A stretch of 64,000 nt of DNA from Odiellus spinosus (Eukaryota > Arthropoda > Arachnida > Opiliones > Phalangiidae), in the NCBI GenBank assembly GCA_963920705.1, contig OY987227.1, positions 26,889,935 through 26,953,934 on the forward strand, written 5' to 3'. Position 1 is the first letter of the stretch, and every line of letters starts with the position of its first letter. The position numbers and the translations under genes were made by a program. The notes under the pieces are model-generated. The model saw nothing but the letters and a program-made list of their open reading frames with translations, made no database searches and was not told where the DNA came from. This document shows positions 46,321 to 60,053 of this stretch, in pieces.

Positions 46321-47601
46321 ATACAACTATTTATCCACATATTTTCGGCGATTTTTAATTTCACGAGATTTGATTAAATTAGGAATCAGACCTTGGCAAC
46401 ATAAATTTCCCTTTTTTTTTTTCAAAGCCAGACTATCGGTAACAAAATTCTGTTAAAATATCTTATAGAATTTCAGCTTTCAACTTTAAACGAAAACACC
46501 CATAGTTTTTAAATCTTTCGAGGGAAAAGGCTAAGCTAACTAATTTGAATTTTATGGATACGTTCGAGAGGGAGGTTGGTTAAAAAATATAAGGTATAGG
46601 TTTAAATCACTGTACGCGCGAAGGTAAAGAATCCACATATTCAATTTCAACGCCCCGCACTCTATATACACTCGAGACAAAATTTTAGCCAACAGGTTTG
46701 AGGATTATATCCGCGGAATATTAGATTTAAAAGGGTTAAGACGCTGGCGCATTAAGATGGAAGGTGAAAGTGAAAAGTCCACGGAGAATATTCTACACAA
46801 TATTTTTAGATTTCGTGGTTAGAATGTTTTTAGCTGTTGTCCAAGGTGCGAGAGGGTATACACTACTAAATTCTTCGTTCTCTTGAGTCAAACTTTGACA
46901 GGGGGATTGAGTTCGAACTCTTGTGAACACTTAGTTCACCTTTGGTAATGCAAAGGGTTCAAAAATTGTGTTCATCCGAGTTCTCAAGTGTTTGCCCTTT
47001 TCGCTGTTGCCATAACATGAATATTTTTTAAACTAGCTTCGAAAACAATTTATCTTAGAATCGGAAGGAAACCAATTATTAAATTGCATCGTAAAAAAAC
47101 ATTGCAATAGAGTCATATTTTTTCACTTTTAAACATTGTTTTCGAGTGGGTTGAACTATTTTTTTAGCTTTTTAGACCAAGCTGATTAAAGGGCGCAAAG
47201 GTTTATTAAGAGTGAAATATAGATAGAGTGCGGAAGACAATTAAGTCACTAGCTATAGAATGTGGTTATAAATAAACGACAGAAGGGATTAAAGGTTTGC
47301 ATCGTCTACGGGGTTTAACGGGGATGAACATTTAATCCACTAAAACAGGCAATGGTCACGTGATAGGATAACGTGGTTTTTCCACACTCTGTCAATATTT
47401 TCACTCTGAGTTTGTTAGCCTAAAATATAAAAATACAGCCAATGAACGTTGATAATTAAAAAAAAAAAAAAAAAATACAGAATTCAATCGTGGTGTTTTT
47501 CAGATTGTCTGCGGAAGGCTCTGCGTTTAGTTCGATCTTTATGCATGTACATTCGTGGATGAAGTCGAGGGTTAAACGGCTAAATATTTTAATGAGTTTT
47601 A

Positions 47602-47660
47602 TTTATATATGGGCAGTGTGTTATTAGTGAAAGTCGCGGTCGGCGAGTCTTGTCGTACAG
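47602..47660 (+). promoter_or_regulatory. Candidate core promoter of the 47.7-kb exon
   Basis: A ttatatat box at 47,603-47,610 stands about 30 bp before a GC-richer leader (agtcgcggtcggcgag). Distance and composition suit an RNA polymerase II TATA promoter. There is no independent support. Confidence 0.3.
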
Positions 47661-47690
47661 TGATTTTCCAGTGACCCCAACAGGATAACC

Positions 47691-47790
47691 ATGAACTTGA
47701 TGACAAACATGTTCAGGACAGATAATTCAACGCAGCTACGTGTTAAATCCTTCAGGATCCACGTGGGTCGTTTGAGATGGTCTAAAGAAG
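47691..47790 (+). CDS. Candidate first coding exon of an unidentified gene
   Basis: ATG in good context (ataacc before it), with an in-frame stop TGA 30 bp upstream. It reads MNLMTNMFRTDNSTQLRVKS and continues FRIHVGRLRWSKE to a donor, G|gtgagc. About 85 bp upstream is a TATA-like ttatatat, and the leader between is GC-rich compared with its surroundings. I do not recognise the product, and no second exon was found. L-R-V-K-S-F-R-I-x-V-G resembles the first strand of some C2 domains, but this is a weak guess. If real, the gene would be nested in the presumed SoxF intron on the opposite strand. Confidence 0.35.
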
Positions 47791-48337
47791 GTGAGCTGAT
47801 AGGTTAGGTTGGTACTGATAAGTAAGACTAGCCGCATTTTTTGAAAATTATTGCTGGTTAATACATGCGCCATAAATAGAGTATGATAATAAAGGAAGCG
47901 TGTTACGAGCGCTGAAGGTGCGATTGTGAGTGCTGTTAGGTTTCATTCGAGATTTCGTAATAGATGGAATTTTTAAAATGGAAATTTGAAGATTTCAAAG
48001 TAGGTTTGAGAGTTATTTTTTAAACAATTACATTGTCGACGGCGATGGTAAAATATAAATCAATCGATTTACCCACGTCTGGTCTACCTAGCTATGATGC
48101 TTTTTACCGTATTAATAAAAAATATTTTCGTAACTAGAGAAATATTTTACTAAATTAATTAGTGGAGGTTTTATCAAGAATTGCGGGTAACGGTACAGGA
48201 AATAAAATAGACCATTTTTATTTGCTTATACTATTTGGCCTTAAAAAAGCTTCTGTTGTTCATTTCCCTTCAAAAATAATGGAGATAGACTAGAGTGGTC
48301 GTACGAACAATGTCCTCTGGACAAATCTGAATAGAGA

Positions 48338-48629
48338 CAAGAAGGATCAGATAAGGAGAGGAAAAGTGGGGCTGCGTTGAGTTAGAGAGAGAAGAGCCAA
48401 CCTCCCACTCGGGTGGAAAGGGGGGATAGTAAATTCTCGAGGTAAACTGTTGTCACGTGGTCGCTAGCTAGCGCGTCTCATAAAGGATACGTTTTACCCA
48501 CGTGACAACAATTTACCACGAAGCATCTCTACCCCCGTCTGTCCCCCGTTCTCCCAGAGTGGGAGTTTAGGCCGACGCAGTAGGAGCCGCGCCGTTCCCA
48601 CTTTTCCTCTCCTTATCTGATCCTTCTTG
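48338..48629. mobile_element. Family E inverted-repeat element, copy 2
   Basis: Ends CAAGAAGGATCAGATAAGGA and inverse, 292 bp. Target duplication ATAGAGA. The terminal base changes (GAGG to GAAG, AGAGA to AGATA) are matched at both ends, so each copy has self-consistent ends. Confidence 0.9.
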
Positions 48630-49546
48630 ATAGAGATGAATGTAAATAAGAGTATATTTCGCCTTGATTAGTCAGCACAAACTAAGTTAGGCAACTCTTT
48701 ATTCTGTGATAATTATACTAAGAAGTAAATGAAGGTTATATTTGTACGTATTTAAACACGAATAATCTAGGTTTTACAGCTAAACTAGCTAACCTCATAT
48801 CAATATGCAATTTAATAAATTGTAAAGATTCAGATGAACGTGGAGTAATAACAACTGGAGATTCAAGTTGCTTGTATAATGTGGCAACCTAAATCTAAGA
48901 TAGTTATTGCTCCACGTTAGCTCTTTGCCTCGTCTGAACGGGACTTAAATACTACGAGGTTTGCTGAGGGAGGGTATGAAATAAGCAGGGTCGAGTTGTG
49001 GGAGGTAGAAGGTGGCAGAAAAAAGGCATTTTTATATGGCCTAGATTTTGATAATACCTTCAAAATTTTTAATGTAAGTCTAGTTATTACTTTTTTTAAA
49101 ACTCTTTTGATTCCACGAAAAAATCCCTGACTGTTTCTAGAAAACAAACCTCGTTTTAAGCCATTTACCGAAACAACCTTTAAAAGCGGAGGTATAGAGC
49201 AACTTTAGGGTCGTCGTGCAAAATTTCCTCTAATAGCCTCGAACTTAATTCTACTGTGTCAAAAAGAAACTGATATTTTCTTTTTCTGAATATTCTCACA
49301 CGCCGTGTATATACACCGGTATAAAATAGTTTAAGAGCAATTTGTTTCCGTAATACCGGTATTAAAAATGAGAATGAAAAGACGACGAAAATGAGAAACC
49401 AGTTTCGCAAACGGAATAAAGGCTTAAAACGGATTTCGTAATTAAAGCTTATTACTTGAAAAGGGATGGTGAAACTTGGTAGAAAACAAGATACGTTCTA
49501 GTATAAAATCTCTATGAAGTTCTAAACTACACCGCTTATATATTCC

Positions 49547-50434
49547 AGGGCTCCCAGATTACCTACAATACCTATAACTCCCAGGTGATCCTATAAAAAC
49601 CTATAATTCGTAAATTTATCCTATAAATACTTATTTTTTGATACTAAAAATGTAAGAAAAATCCTATATAGTCCTGGTCGATTTCCAAAACCGGAAGTCT
49701 AGAGATCCTCGCGGAAATTTTGGCGGGGAAAACTTTTTGTCACGTGATCGTCCGCCATCTTTTTGTAGTGTGAAAATAGCTACAGACTAACCAACGCCTC
49801 CTATACTTTATCATATAGGAAGCGTTGGACTAACAACTTGAATTTGGTTTGTGGGAAATAAAATTAGAAATAGTCTGGCAACCTGTTACTACAAAAAGAT
49901 GGCGGCGCGGCTATGAGACAAGGGCCCATTTCCGGCAAATCGACCAGGACTATACGTTAATTTTGGTTCATGAAAGCTCGGTTAAAAGATGCTTTCAACG
50001 TAAGTTTTAAAGTTTTCAGTTAAAAAACCCCCGGCTTTCTCAAGTCAGGGAATTTAAATATTGTTCGAAATGTTAGGAAATATGTTATTCGTCCACAGCT
50101 TTACGTGGTGGGAATTTTGTTAAAATTTCGAAGTATTGGATAGGCCCATTTTTTTCTACGTGTTAGGTTTGTTTAGGGCCCACTTTAAAGAAATTCTGGG
50201 CCCTTTTCCTCCAATTTTGAGGCCCCTGTCAAATTTTCCAAATGGATTACAGCATACTTAGCCCGAGTGTGGCGTCGCCACTGCTCTTGAATATGTAAAA
50301 CCTTCAATATTTCGTTATTTTAAACATGTAAAACTAATATGACGTAATTTTGGACCTGTAAAGATCCTATAATTTTTGCATTTGGACCTATAATACCTAT
50401 TATTTTTTGTGAGCTTTGGAGTGGGAGCCCTCTT
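49547..50434. mobile_element. Decayed hAT-like element interrupted by element C copy 2
   Basis: Left end CAGGGCTCCCAG and right end TGGGAGCCCTC are inverted. CAGGGCTCCCA is a typical hAT terminus. CCTATAA-rich repeats lie just inside both ends. No 8-bp duplication is visible and no transposase frame remains. Confidence 0.45.
49671..49950. mobile_element. TA-flanked inverted-repeat element C, copy 2
   Basis: 280 bp, differing from 27,447-27,726 at only about two positions I could see. Flanked by TA; here TTAA does not fit. It is inserted inside an older element. Confidence 0.82.
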
Positions 50435-50934
50435 CTGTTCGATCCTACAACGAAATGGACACATATTTAGAGCAAACTGTCTTTGCGCCGCGGGCGTCAA
50501 ATAAAATTTTAAAATAAATTGTAATGTATTACTACTCATACTGAATTATCCGTGAAAATACCCCAACATAGATACTATTAGTAGGAATACATTCAGGTAC
50601 AGGAAAAAATCATACTTGTGCAGTAGAAAAGTGCGCTTCTTCAATAGGGAACCCCATCCCATCAGAACCTTTTTACAGTAGGAAAGCGGTAAAGTACACT
50701 TATTCAGTATTATTTTAATCCTCTTACCCAAATATGGTTTTACCTAAAACTAAGGCTACCTTTAGATTATGAAATATTTTCATTTCATTGTAAAAAATAG
50801 TTGATTATCCCATTAAACAGAATACAGATTTTAAAAACACTAAATATAAAAGTTAATTTTCGCTTAGAATTAAGGGTCCTTCTTTTTGCAAATTTTTACA
50901 GCAAAATATTATTTCCGCGGAAGATTAGTAATAT

Positions 50935-51336
50935 CAGAGGTATATAATAACCCCCCTTCGGAGGGAAGTATGAAAGGTAGGCAAAATCGACGAACAACAA
51001 GTGCCCGGCGTAAATCGCGGCGGATCGACACACCGCTTTACTCCCAAAAAATAGTTACACCATTTTGAACCTCACTAAATTTTCCCTACGCACACTTCCG
51101 GAACTTGCGAGCTGAAGTCAACCTTCGACTCCATTTTAGCAGACAGCCTGACTCCTGAGACAGGAAGTTCTAAACACAAATCGAGCCGTCTTGTTTATAC
51201 AAAGACCATTGAGAAGTCCAGCGCGAGCTAGTGTCCTAGATAGTCAGCAGCGGGCTCTTGTTGTTCGTGATTTTTAGCATTGGTAGTATAGGGGCTTTCA
51301 TACTTTCCCCCGAAGGGGGTTTATTATATACCTCTG
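50935..51336 (+). mobile_element. Family B inverted-repeat element, copy 2
   Basis: 402 bp, target duplication GTAATAT on both sides. Lacks a short internal block (the ATTTACTAGAGT region) present in copy 3. Confidence 0.92.
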
Positions 51337-52914
51337 GTAATATGGTTCTACTGTTGGCACCTTTTATCTTTACATATACTTCTACCGCGGAAAAGCTTTT
51401 TGCAACCTTGCGGGAATTTTATTTTTGTTTTCGCTTTGCCCCGAAAAATGCCTCGGTGAAAATGAACCATCTATTTTCCTTTTAAAAGAGGCGGATTTAC
51501 GTGAAAAAAAAAAATAAATGTTTTTAAAAATTAAATTTCTATCCAAAAATTTTAAATTATCTACTACACCCTTCATTTCTGAGAATTACGGTCAAGGATT
51601 TGATGTAATGTCAAAAGTAAAAATAAAAAAAAATACAGTTTCTTGAAGAAGGGCGTTTAATTTTTCAAGTGGCCGGTAGCTCACCACCAAAATGAGTCTC
51701 GACTATTCACGGCCCTCCCCGCTAGCCAGAGAAGGTGGTAACCCACACGATTCCCCAGAAAACCTGAGCATGTTTTCTGGCAATTTTTTTCATCCAACAA
51801 CCATAGTAAAGCCTCTTTTTTACATGATATACGACCTAGGGCAAACGTGATTACGTGATACTAACATTTCTCAACTTTGTAAGACGTTAAGTAGCAAAAC
51901 CCACCATCCCTCGTGAAGAATCCAAGGTTTACATTTAACTATTTACATCAAGGCTCCTCGTCAAAATATTTTCACTCGAGAATGATATGTATTAATATCA
52001 GGTCCTGATTAAGTGTAGCAGGATCCTTTGCACTAAAATTCTGGGGATCACTTACATTAGAAAATGAGCTTCACTAGCCCCCTTCTCAACCCCAAAACAA
52101 AAGATTTCTATTCACATTGTCCCCGTTAATAATAAGGGTCTGACTTTAATAAATATATAAATTATATATGTATATTTAAAACGTCATTAGAACTAGCAAA
52201 ATAAATTCTAGTTCGATTAGTTCATTAATTAAAGCGGATTGTTATTGAACTTAGTATATCCACGCTTGTACCGATCGCCACTTGCCAAAATTGAAACCCC
52301 AAAATATCTCCCAAAAACAGCTTTACAATCTTAAAATATCCCACAATTCCTGAAATCCCGTACACAAGAATCGCGAGTGTTTGACCCCTCGGACAAGCAT
52401 GTATTACGCTCAAGGGGTGGTGGATACTCTTTTTCTTTTCGGTGAGAATTTGATAATCTTTCGTAAAATAAAGACATCAAAATAAAAAATTAAATTAATC
52501 CTTGTCAATAATTAATCTTAAGGGAGGGATGGATGCCCGTATCACGAACGCCTTTAATAGATAATTCATCGAAGATGATAAACACGAATATCTAGTTAGC
52601 CAACCCCCGTTTTCGCTAATCAAGGACTTCCGTGCACGAGAAACTGTATTTATACCAACCCATGAAACTGGTTCAGTGTTTTTACAATCATATCGTTCGA
52701 CCATTCGTAACTGAATATGTCTTACAACAATGTATGTGTAGCTTAAACAAGTTTTTACTACTATATGCTACACACGGTAGCAGATATGGATAATTGCTGT
52801 TTTTGATGTAAAAATAAATGTCTAGTTAACAGTAATGATAATTATTGCTTACTACAGAAGAGCGTTATTTGGCATAAATTAAACCTTAAATTTTTAACAA
52901 TTATAAAACTGTAC

Positions 52915-53252
52915 CAGAAGCCGATGAAACCCTCCTTTGAAGTCTATTACTCCCGGGTCTTGTCTACCCCTCTCTGTATGGGTTAGTTTCAAAAAGCGCG
53001 ATTCGTACGCCTCCTAACGCTAGATATTTTCGGAGCGGGAGTTCGTCGAGCGAATATCTCTAGCAACCTTGGAGTTCGTCAAAAAAACGTCGTCGTTTGT
53101 GGAGAGAGAGAATTTCCTATTTTCCGTAGACAGGGGGGTATGAAGTAGGACCCCTCCGATCTCGTAAAATTGTGAATTTTACCCATACAGAGAGGAGCGC
53201 TATATTGAACATTAGAGTAGTAGACTTCAAAGGAGGGTTTCATCGGCTTCTG
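52915..53252 (-). mobile_element. Family A element, copy 6
   Basis: Full length, 338 bp, target duplication ACTGTAC (52,908-52,914 and 53,253-53,259). Confidence 0.92.
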
Positions 53253-55315
53253 ACTGTACTCATTACTAAATTAATGAGCAGTGTTTTTACTAAGTAGAAA
53301 ATATATAGTAATTAAATCCATATGTAACCCCTAATTTTAAAAAAATATCGTAATCCATATCTTAACCCCTATTTGGGAAAAACTATAGTTTAAATAAATT
53401 TTTTGCACATACTTTTTAAATAAATATACCTATATGTTTAGTAGTTAAATCCTAATTTTGGCGACAACTGCAAACTGCAACCTTATCACGTGACAGATCG
53501 CGCGCCAATCAACTGTAGGCTCTGCAATAGCCACGCGACCATAGATATGACGTTGTATTGAGGGGAATTGCTATTATAAAATATGCATTTTTACTGCTTG
53601 CGTATATTTTTTCTATGACAAATGTATATAAATTTTGAATAGTTTCTTAGCAATATTTACTATTCAATTTCCATTTCGTGCAAAATCCGTGATAACTTCA
53701 CTTGAAGTTATTCGACTTTTTTAGATAGAAGAAAAAAGCACACAAAACATTTGAAAACGGTACTCTTACGTGCAAGCGTAAGTAAACTAGAACCTATTTA
53801 TAAACATACACATACTTTTATCGAACGGGCGAGCTATTTTTGATAGCGTGAAAAATTAAATAAAGGGACCACGGGTGTTTTAGATACACTGTTCATATTA
53901 TTTGTTGATAAAGCGGAATAAAAATTGCGCAGCTAAGAAATCTAGGATTTTTCTCAATTTTTTAAAGACGTAGTACCACGTTATACTATTTTTGTGTTGA
54001 ACATTTAAAGGATCATATCCATTTACAATTTCCCTGGGTTTTCACTAAAAATTGATTTCAATTTATTAATTTTATTCATATTGTCAATTATCAAAAATCG
54101 GAAAAAGCTTTTAGTCATGATTTTGATTTAAAGAAGAATAAAATTTCCTAAACTGATAAATAAAATTTACTCGTTAAAAATTAAAATTTACCTAAAAAAA
54201 GGTGCAAAAAAAATTTTTATTTCTTGGCATTGAATTAAAACATTAATCTCTGCCACGGATATTTCTTGAGCTCCAAATATAATTTGATCTGTTAAATATA
54301 TGTAAAGTTAAGTACTAATTAATATTTTAACATTTTATGGCTATTAAAGCCTTCAGTTCTCACGCGTTCGGTCACGTGATATGGTAGCTTTCTCGCGATC
54401 TTTTTCACGAATTTACTTAATTTGGGAAGTTGATTACGTTCTTAGAACAAAAGTGGAAAAATATGATATTTTATTTTTAAATATACTTTTAAATTTTACG
54501 ATTGAACTCAAGGGTGTAAAATTTTGAATACACGTCTTCGAAAACAAGGTGACATTTTAATAAATTTTGAAGAGACCAGTGTTAAGGCACGCTCTTCATC
54601 TCGAGCGAAATCGCTCATTTGGATATTTTCAAAATAGTTCGCGTAATTCAAAGACATTTCACGTATGATTTCTATGCAAACAGGTCTTATTTTTAATAGC
54701 AAAACCGATAAAAACGGTTTCACCAGACCATTACGCTGTCCTGTTTAAATAACTAATGAAAATTAAATTCAATTTTGAGTAGATAGCGAAGTAATGTTGG
54801 GGGAAGAAGAAATAAAGGCAGACTAGAGACAGATAGACAACAAGCTTTCCCAGTATTATCTTACGAAAGTTGAATGAACTGTGTACCAAAAAAAAATTGC
54901 AAATACATGAGGTTCATGATGTCCAAGCGTAGCTCTTATGTAGTTGTATGTATAGAACTACATCAATTTAGTACGCTTAAAAATAGGGAAGAACACGAAT
55001 CCCGATGATTCGTCTATATCTATTAAGAGTAAATAGCAGAGAAAACGAAAGTATGTATCATTACCGAAAAAAAAATTCAGTAAAATTCACGGCTTAAAAA
55101 AAACCAGGGCGCGAACGAGCCAACAACCTCAGCGTCACCGCGGGAGTGTTCTTATATAATATGTAATATATAGAAGCCTCGCGAGAATCGAGAAAAACAC
55201 TATTCTTACCCCGGTACCTTTAAAAAAAAACCTTTTGGATACGTTCATACTATAGCTCAAAATTCGTACATTTTAATATACACAGGGTGGTTCAGATCAA
55301 AAAACTCGATAGCAT

Positions 55316-55714
55316 CAGAGGTATATAATAACCCCCTTCGGGGGGAAGTATGAAAGGTAGGCAAAATCGACGAACAAGTGCCCGGCGTAAATCGCGGCGG
55401 ATCGACACACCGCTTTACTCCCAATAGTTACACCATTTTGAACCCCACTAAGTTTTCCCTACGCACACTTTCGGAACTCGCGAGCTGTAGTTAACCTTCG
55501 ACTCCGTTTTAACAGACAGCCTGACTCCCGAGACAGGAAGTTCTAAACACAAATCGAGCCGTCTTGTTTATACAAAGACCATTTACTAGAGTAGCGACAT
55601 TGAGAAGTCCAGCGCGAGCTAGTGGCCTAGATAGTCAGCAGCGGGCTCTTGTTGTTCGTGATTTTTAGCATTAGTAGTATAGGGGCTTTCATACTTCGTT
55701 ATTATATACCTCTG
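55316..55714 (+). mobile_element. Family B inverted-repeat element, copy 3
   Basis: 399 bp, target duplication ATAGCAT. The right terminal hairpin has been lost (ATACTTCGTTATTATATACC), making the right end shorter. Confidence 0.9.
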
Positions 55715-55778
55715 ATAGCATCTATGGAGGGATAAAATAGCAACTGAGCGCGTGGAATTAAACCATTGGATAATCAAA

Positions 55779-55988
55779 CCATAGAGGGTAGAAATAAGAG
55801 GAGTAGAAGGCCTGTCTTGGAGGTTTCTCGCTTGTTTACATCTCAATTTCCGGTATCGCATCATAGAGGATAGCATCTATGCTCTAATTGGTTGAAAACC
55901 AATCAGTGGCGATGAACCGAATGCTAGAATTCTAAAATCGCCTTGCAAAAGCCAGACCTTCTACTCCTCTTCTTCCTAACCTCTATGA
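55779..55988. mobile_element. Short inverted-repeat element, about 210 bp
   Basis: Left arm CATAGAGGGTAGAA then AAGAGGAGTAGAAGG; right arm CCTTCTACTCCTCTT then CCTAACCTCTATG. A second smaller repeat (GATAGCATCTATG) is found near 55,715 and 55,868. Single copy here, so boundaries are approximate. Confidence 0.55.
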
Positions 55989-57801
55989 TCAAACTCGAGC
56001 TTGGATTAGCACGCTCTCAATGTTAATTTTATATTTCCGTAGAAGCTTTTTGTTTTTGAACTGAACTGGTTTTGTGTATTAAGATTAACATAACTTACGT
56101 GAGAGAAAATTCTTTGACTATGTATACTCCTAGTATAGCTTTAAGAATTATTACAAGTTTGGAATACGAAAAAGATAGGGACCAGGTCAGTTAGCTTTCG
56201 AAATGTTTTTCATAACCACAATGCCAGAATTGATAAAAAGACCTGTACTAACTAGGTATTCAACTTAATTGTACATGGTAAAAATTATGTATTCCCACCT
56301 GACCACGCTTGTAATTGAAAGTCCCTAGTCACAGTTGAGGAAACGCGAGTCTAAATAGGCTGCTTTGAATCAGTCTCAATGGTGTTCAAGGAGGGGAAAA
56401 AATATTTGTGGGTAACGTAAAAACTACCACACTCTTCGAATATCTTGAAATATCCTTAGAATTTTGTTGATTTGCTAAGTGATCTGTTATAGCGATAACA
56501 TGGATGTAAATATTTTACATTCCTTATTTATTATTTAAAATACAATGAAAAATATTTCACGTGTCAGTTCATTTGGACTGACAACAACACCGTTTGATAT
56601 TTTACGAAGTCCTACTCCATTGACCATTTCGAATGCGTCGGTTTTGTTGGGTATGATGTAAAATTATGAATATGTTCATGCTCATCCCCTTTGCATGTCT
56701 CATGCGAAATGATGTCTTTATTATTACAATTGAATAGTAAATGTATGGTATTTGCACCTAGGAAGCAATTGGGGGTATAGAAAACTGCTCAATTGATATC
56801 CTGTATATTGCGCAACCCAAGCTTACAGATTCATAGGCACAAATAGCCTATGGTCAATTAGCTTAGATACATTTGGTTGAATTATTCTACTCTTACGCAA
56901 CCAAAATCACTATCACACGATTTTGACCAAAATAAGACATAGTACGAACTTAACCCTTAACTTTCTCTACATTTGAAGGAAGAATACATTTTTTTATTTT
57001 TTTTTTTTTTTTTTCGTTGGCGCTGTTCTTAAAGATAGGGCGAGGGTGTTTTTCCAAGGAGGAGAGAAAATTTGGTCCTGCGAAGGCTTAGAAGGAGAGA
57101 AATGAATTTTTCTTTTTTTTTAAAAAAAGCGGCCAAACCGCTCCTCGTAGCTCGTACCGAAAGCGAAACAAAAACCGCCAAAGTTTAAAAAGGCCTTAGA
57201 AAACGAGCGGGAAGAAAAGCCACGCCCTAGGTCGTGACGACTCGCGGCCGGTCCGAGCAGCGCCATAAAACCAGGAAGCGGTGTTTGCGGGCCGAAAACT
57301 ATGGAATTTTCATTTTATTTTTTAACATTATCATTTTTTTTTTTTTTTTTTTTTTTTTTTCTACTTTCGAGAAAAAAGGCAAAAAGAAAACCGTGATTTT
57401 TCTGGATTTTTCATTTTCGGCCCGCGCCGAGAAACGCGGTCAAGTGAGCTCGAAAGTTAAAAAAAAAAAAAAGAAAAATAGATAAAAACCGTTAAGTCGG
57501 AAAACATAAAAACATAAGGAGGGGTGAAATCTTATATCTTTGGGCCCTTTTTCCCCGCAGACCCATCAAGAAAGATTACATTCGCCTCGTTATTTCATCT
57601 CGTTGAGCGTTTAAAGCGCTAGGGATTCGTTTTTGAGATGCGTCGAGTTTAAGACTAACTTCTAGTGTTAGTTGAATAACTAAATCTGACGATTATAAGC
57701 GTCCTCTAAAGGCAAACATTTTTTTAAATTAGTAACTAACAAAACTTCATGCGTGTTTGGTATTGATAAAGAATAGGGAGACACGCGCGTAGTTTCCTTA
57801 A

Positions 57802-58234
57802 AGGGAGGATGCAACCTAACAACAAGTGATTTTTTTATCGATTCCTTATTGTTTAAATAGGATTAATCCACTATTTAAAAAATTTACAAACAAATATTAA
57901 ACTAGAAATAAATTTAAAACTTACCCTGAAAATAGGCTTAGTGGGATTCATGGAGGTCCTGTTTTCCTCGCGTGTAAGGTCTAGCGACCAATCGCGCGCG
58001 ACGTAAGTCTCGTGGAGATCTCGCGTGAACGACGGGCTTTCGCTCATTGGTCGCTAGACCTTACACGGACGCGATTCAGGATCTCCATGAATCCCGCTAA
58101 GCCTATTATCAGGGTAAGTTTTAAATTTATTTCTAGTTTAATATTTGTATTGTAAACTTTTTATCGGTGGATTAGGCCTATTTAAACGATAAGGAATCGA
58201 TAAAAATCACTTGTAATTAGGTTGCATTCTCCCT
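57802..58234. mobile_element. Palindromic TTAA-flanked element D, copy 2
   Basis: Near-identical to 18,336-18,770, in the same orientation, with TTAA at 57,798-57,801 and 58,235-58,238. The few base differences suggest recent movement. Confidence 0.85.
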
Positions 58235-60053
58235 TTAATTGCTACTTTTATCCACACTGTTTGCTTATGAACAGCGAGTGTTGATAATCCTATGTCTAAT
58301 TTTGGTTTAAAATATCTATTTTGTTATGAATATCATTCTTCCCAAGTAAAACGGCTCATTTTTATTATAATCCGAAGAAATATCCATATTGAAAAATTCA
58401 AATCGAAAAACATTTTGTGCATTGGACAACTAAATTTTTGAGGTTTTAGTTAGGTTAAAAAAAATTATAGTAAATACTGTGTCCCTAACACTTTAAGGCG
58501 CCTAGAGACCGAGCGAGGACGAGCGGTGGAAGGAGAGAGTAATAGCCTAAATTAGGTCCTTTCCTCCTCCCAGGTCTGTATACTACGTTAGATAAGAAGG
58601 GCGAAATAATAAAAGAGTTGGCGGAAACAAAAGAAGCGAAAGTGGCAGAATCATTCCGAAATATGAGGAAGAATACGCTACAAAAACATAAAAAAGTCGA
58701 AGGCTTGTCTACTTCAATACTTGTATACTTTTAGTTCGTCAAACCTACTTGTTGCATCTTGGTTTAATCGTCACGAGGGTGTGATAAAATTTTTACAAGG
58801 TGATCAAGAATATTTCATGCCAGTAAATTAGAATAATTTTGCATTAACTTGGTTCAAGTTATTGGTTAAAGTAAAGAGTATGGTTTAGATAACTTTGTAA
58901 TACTTTAAATAAGCATCTGAAGCTCTAATATACCTTATTTTAGACTACTTCATGCAAATTATGCCCTGCGTTCGTAAAAGGTTGGTATTTGGGTGCGGAG
59001 TTGAGGAATTTTTTGGGGTACACCTTGAGAAGTTGAGATCAACAACGTTGATAAAATGGTACAGTATAGTTTAATAAACTTAATTTGGAGGAACCCTTGT
59101 AACTAAAACTGCCGAAATATTTCTCAATTCGATTCAGAAACAAAAGTAATAGGAATGTTTTTTTCCCGTACCCAAGGCTGTTTAGTTTACTTCGAGCTTC
59201 AGTGACCATAATTTCAATTACACCACCCGCACTATAAATTCCTCTAGGTTAAAAACATCCATTAAATCTGTTCACCGACTACGCGATTACGTAGTTAGTT
59301 ACGCTATAACTTTAGTATAGTCAAAGCTACGCGTTAAGTAATCAACCTCTCAATACATTCATCCCACTAAAAGATATAATAATACTTGAAAACTCTTAGA
59401 ATTTTAGACCACGCATCTTTTTCCCTTTAATGCTCGTATTCCCTTCGATTTAAAGGAACAAAACATTATATTTTAGACCTCAAATAACGCGACAGACATT
59501 ACGGAACCCAACCCACAACTTGGTATGATTTATAGAAAGATTGTCAAATCAACTCGCCGACTCAACGGAGCCAATATACCTTGATTAGGGATATCGGGTG
59601 AAAAACGACCCTATCTAACCATTGGTTCAAATGGCTCTAATTTGACAGACGAAGCTTTACGTCGCGTGTAGACTAGCGTCTAAAGCACGATAGATCATGT
59701 TCCAACATGTTTACCGCCGGATCTCCAACATGAACCTCGCTATAGATGTTTCAATAGATAGTCATACGGAGTTAGGTAGAATCGTCTCGGGTTACTCGTC
59801 TAAAGACGGAATAGATCCAACATCCCTTATCTAAATATTTTCCCTAACGTGGGCTCTGTAAGATTAAAACTGTAGATCCCTCAAAGTTCGGAGAACGTCG
59901 AGACGACAAAATGAATCGCATGCGTAGTTCGGTAATACATTACAAAATTAAACGTTCATCCTATGAGTGGGGGGGTCAAACCTATGTTCATAAGTATAAA
60001 CGTACAAGCAATAAGTATGAAACGAGTAACAAGTTGAGTTCCATAATTAAATG

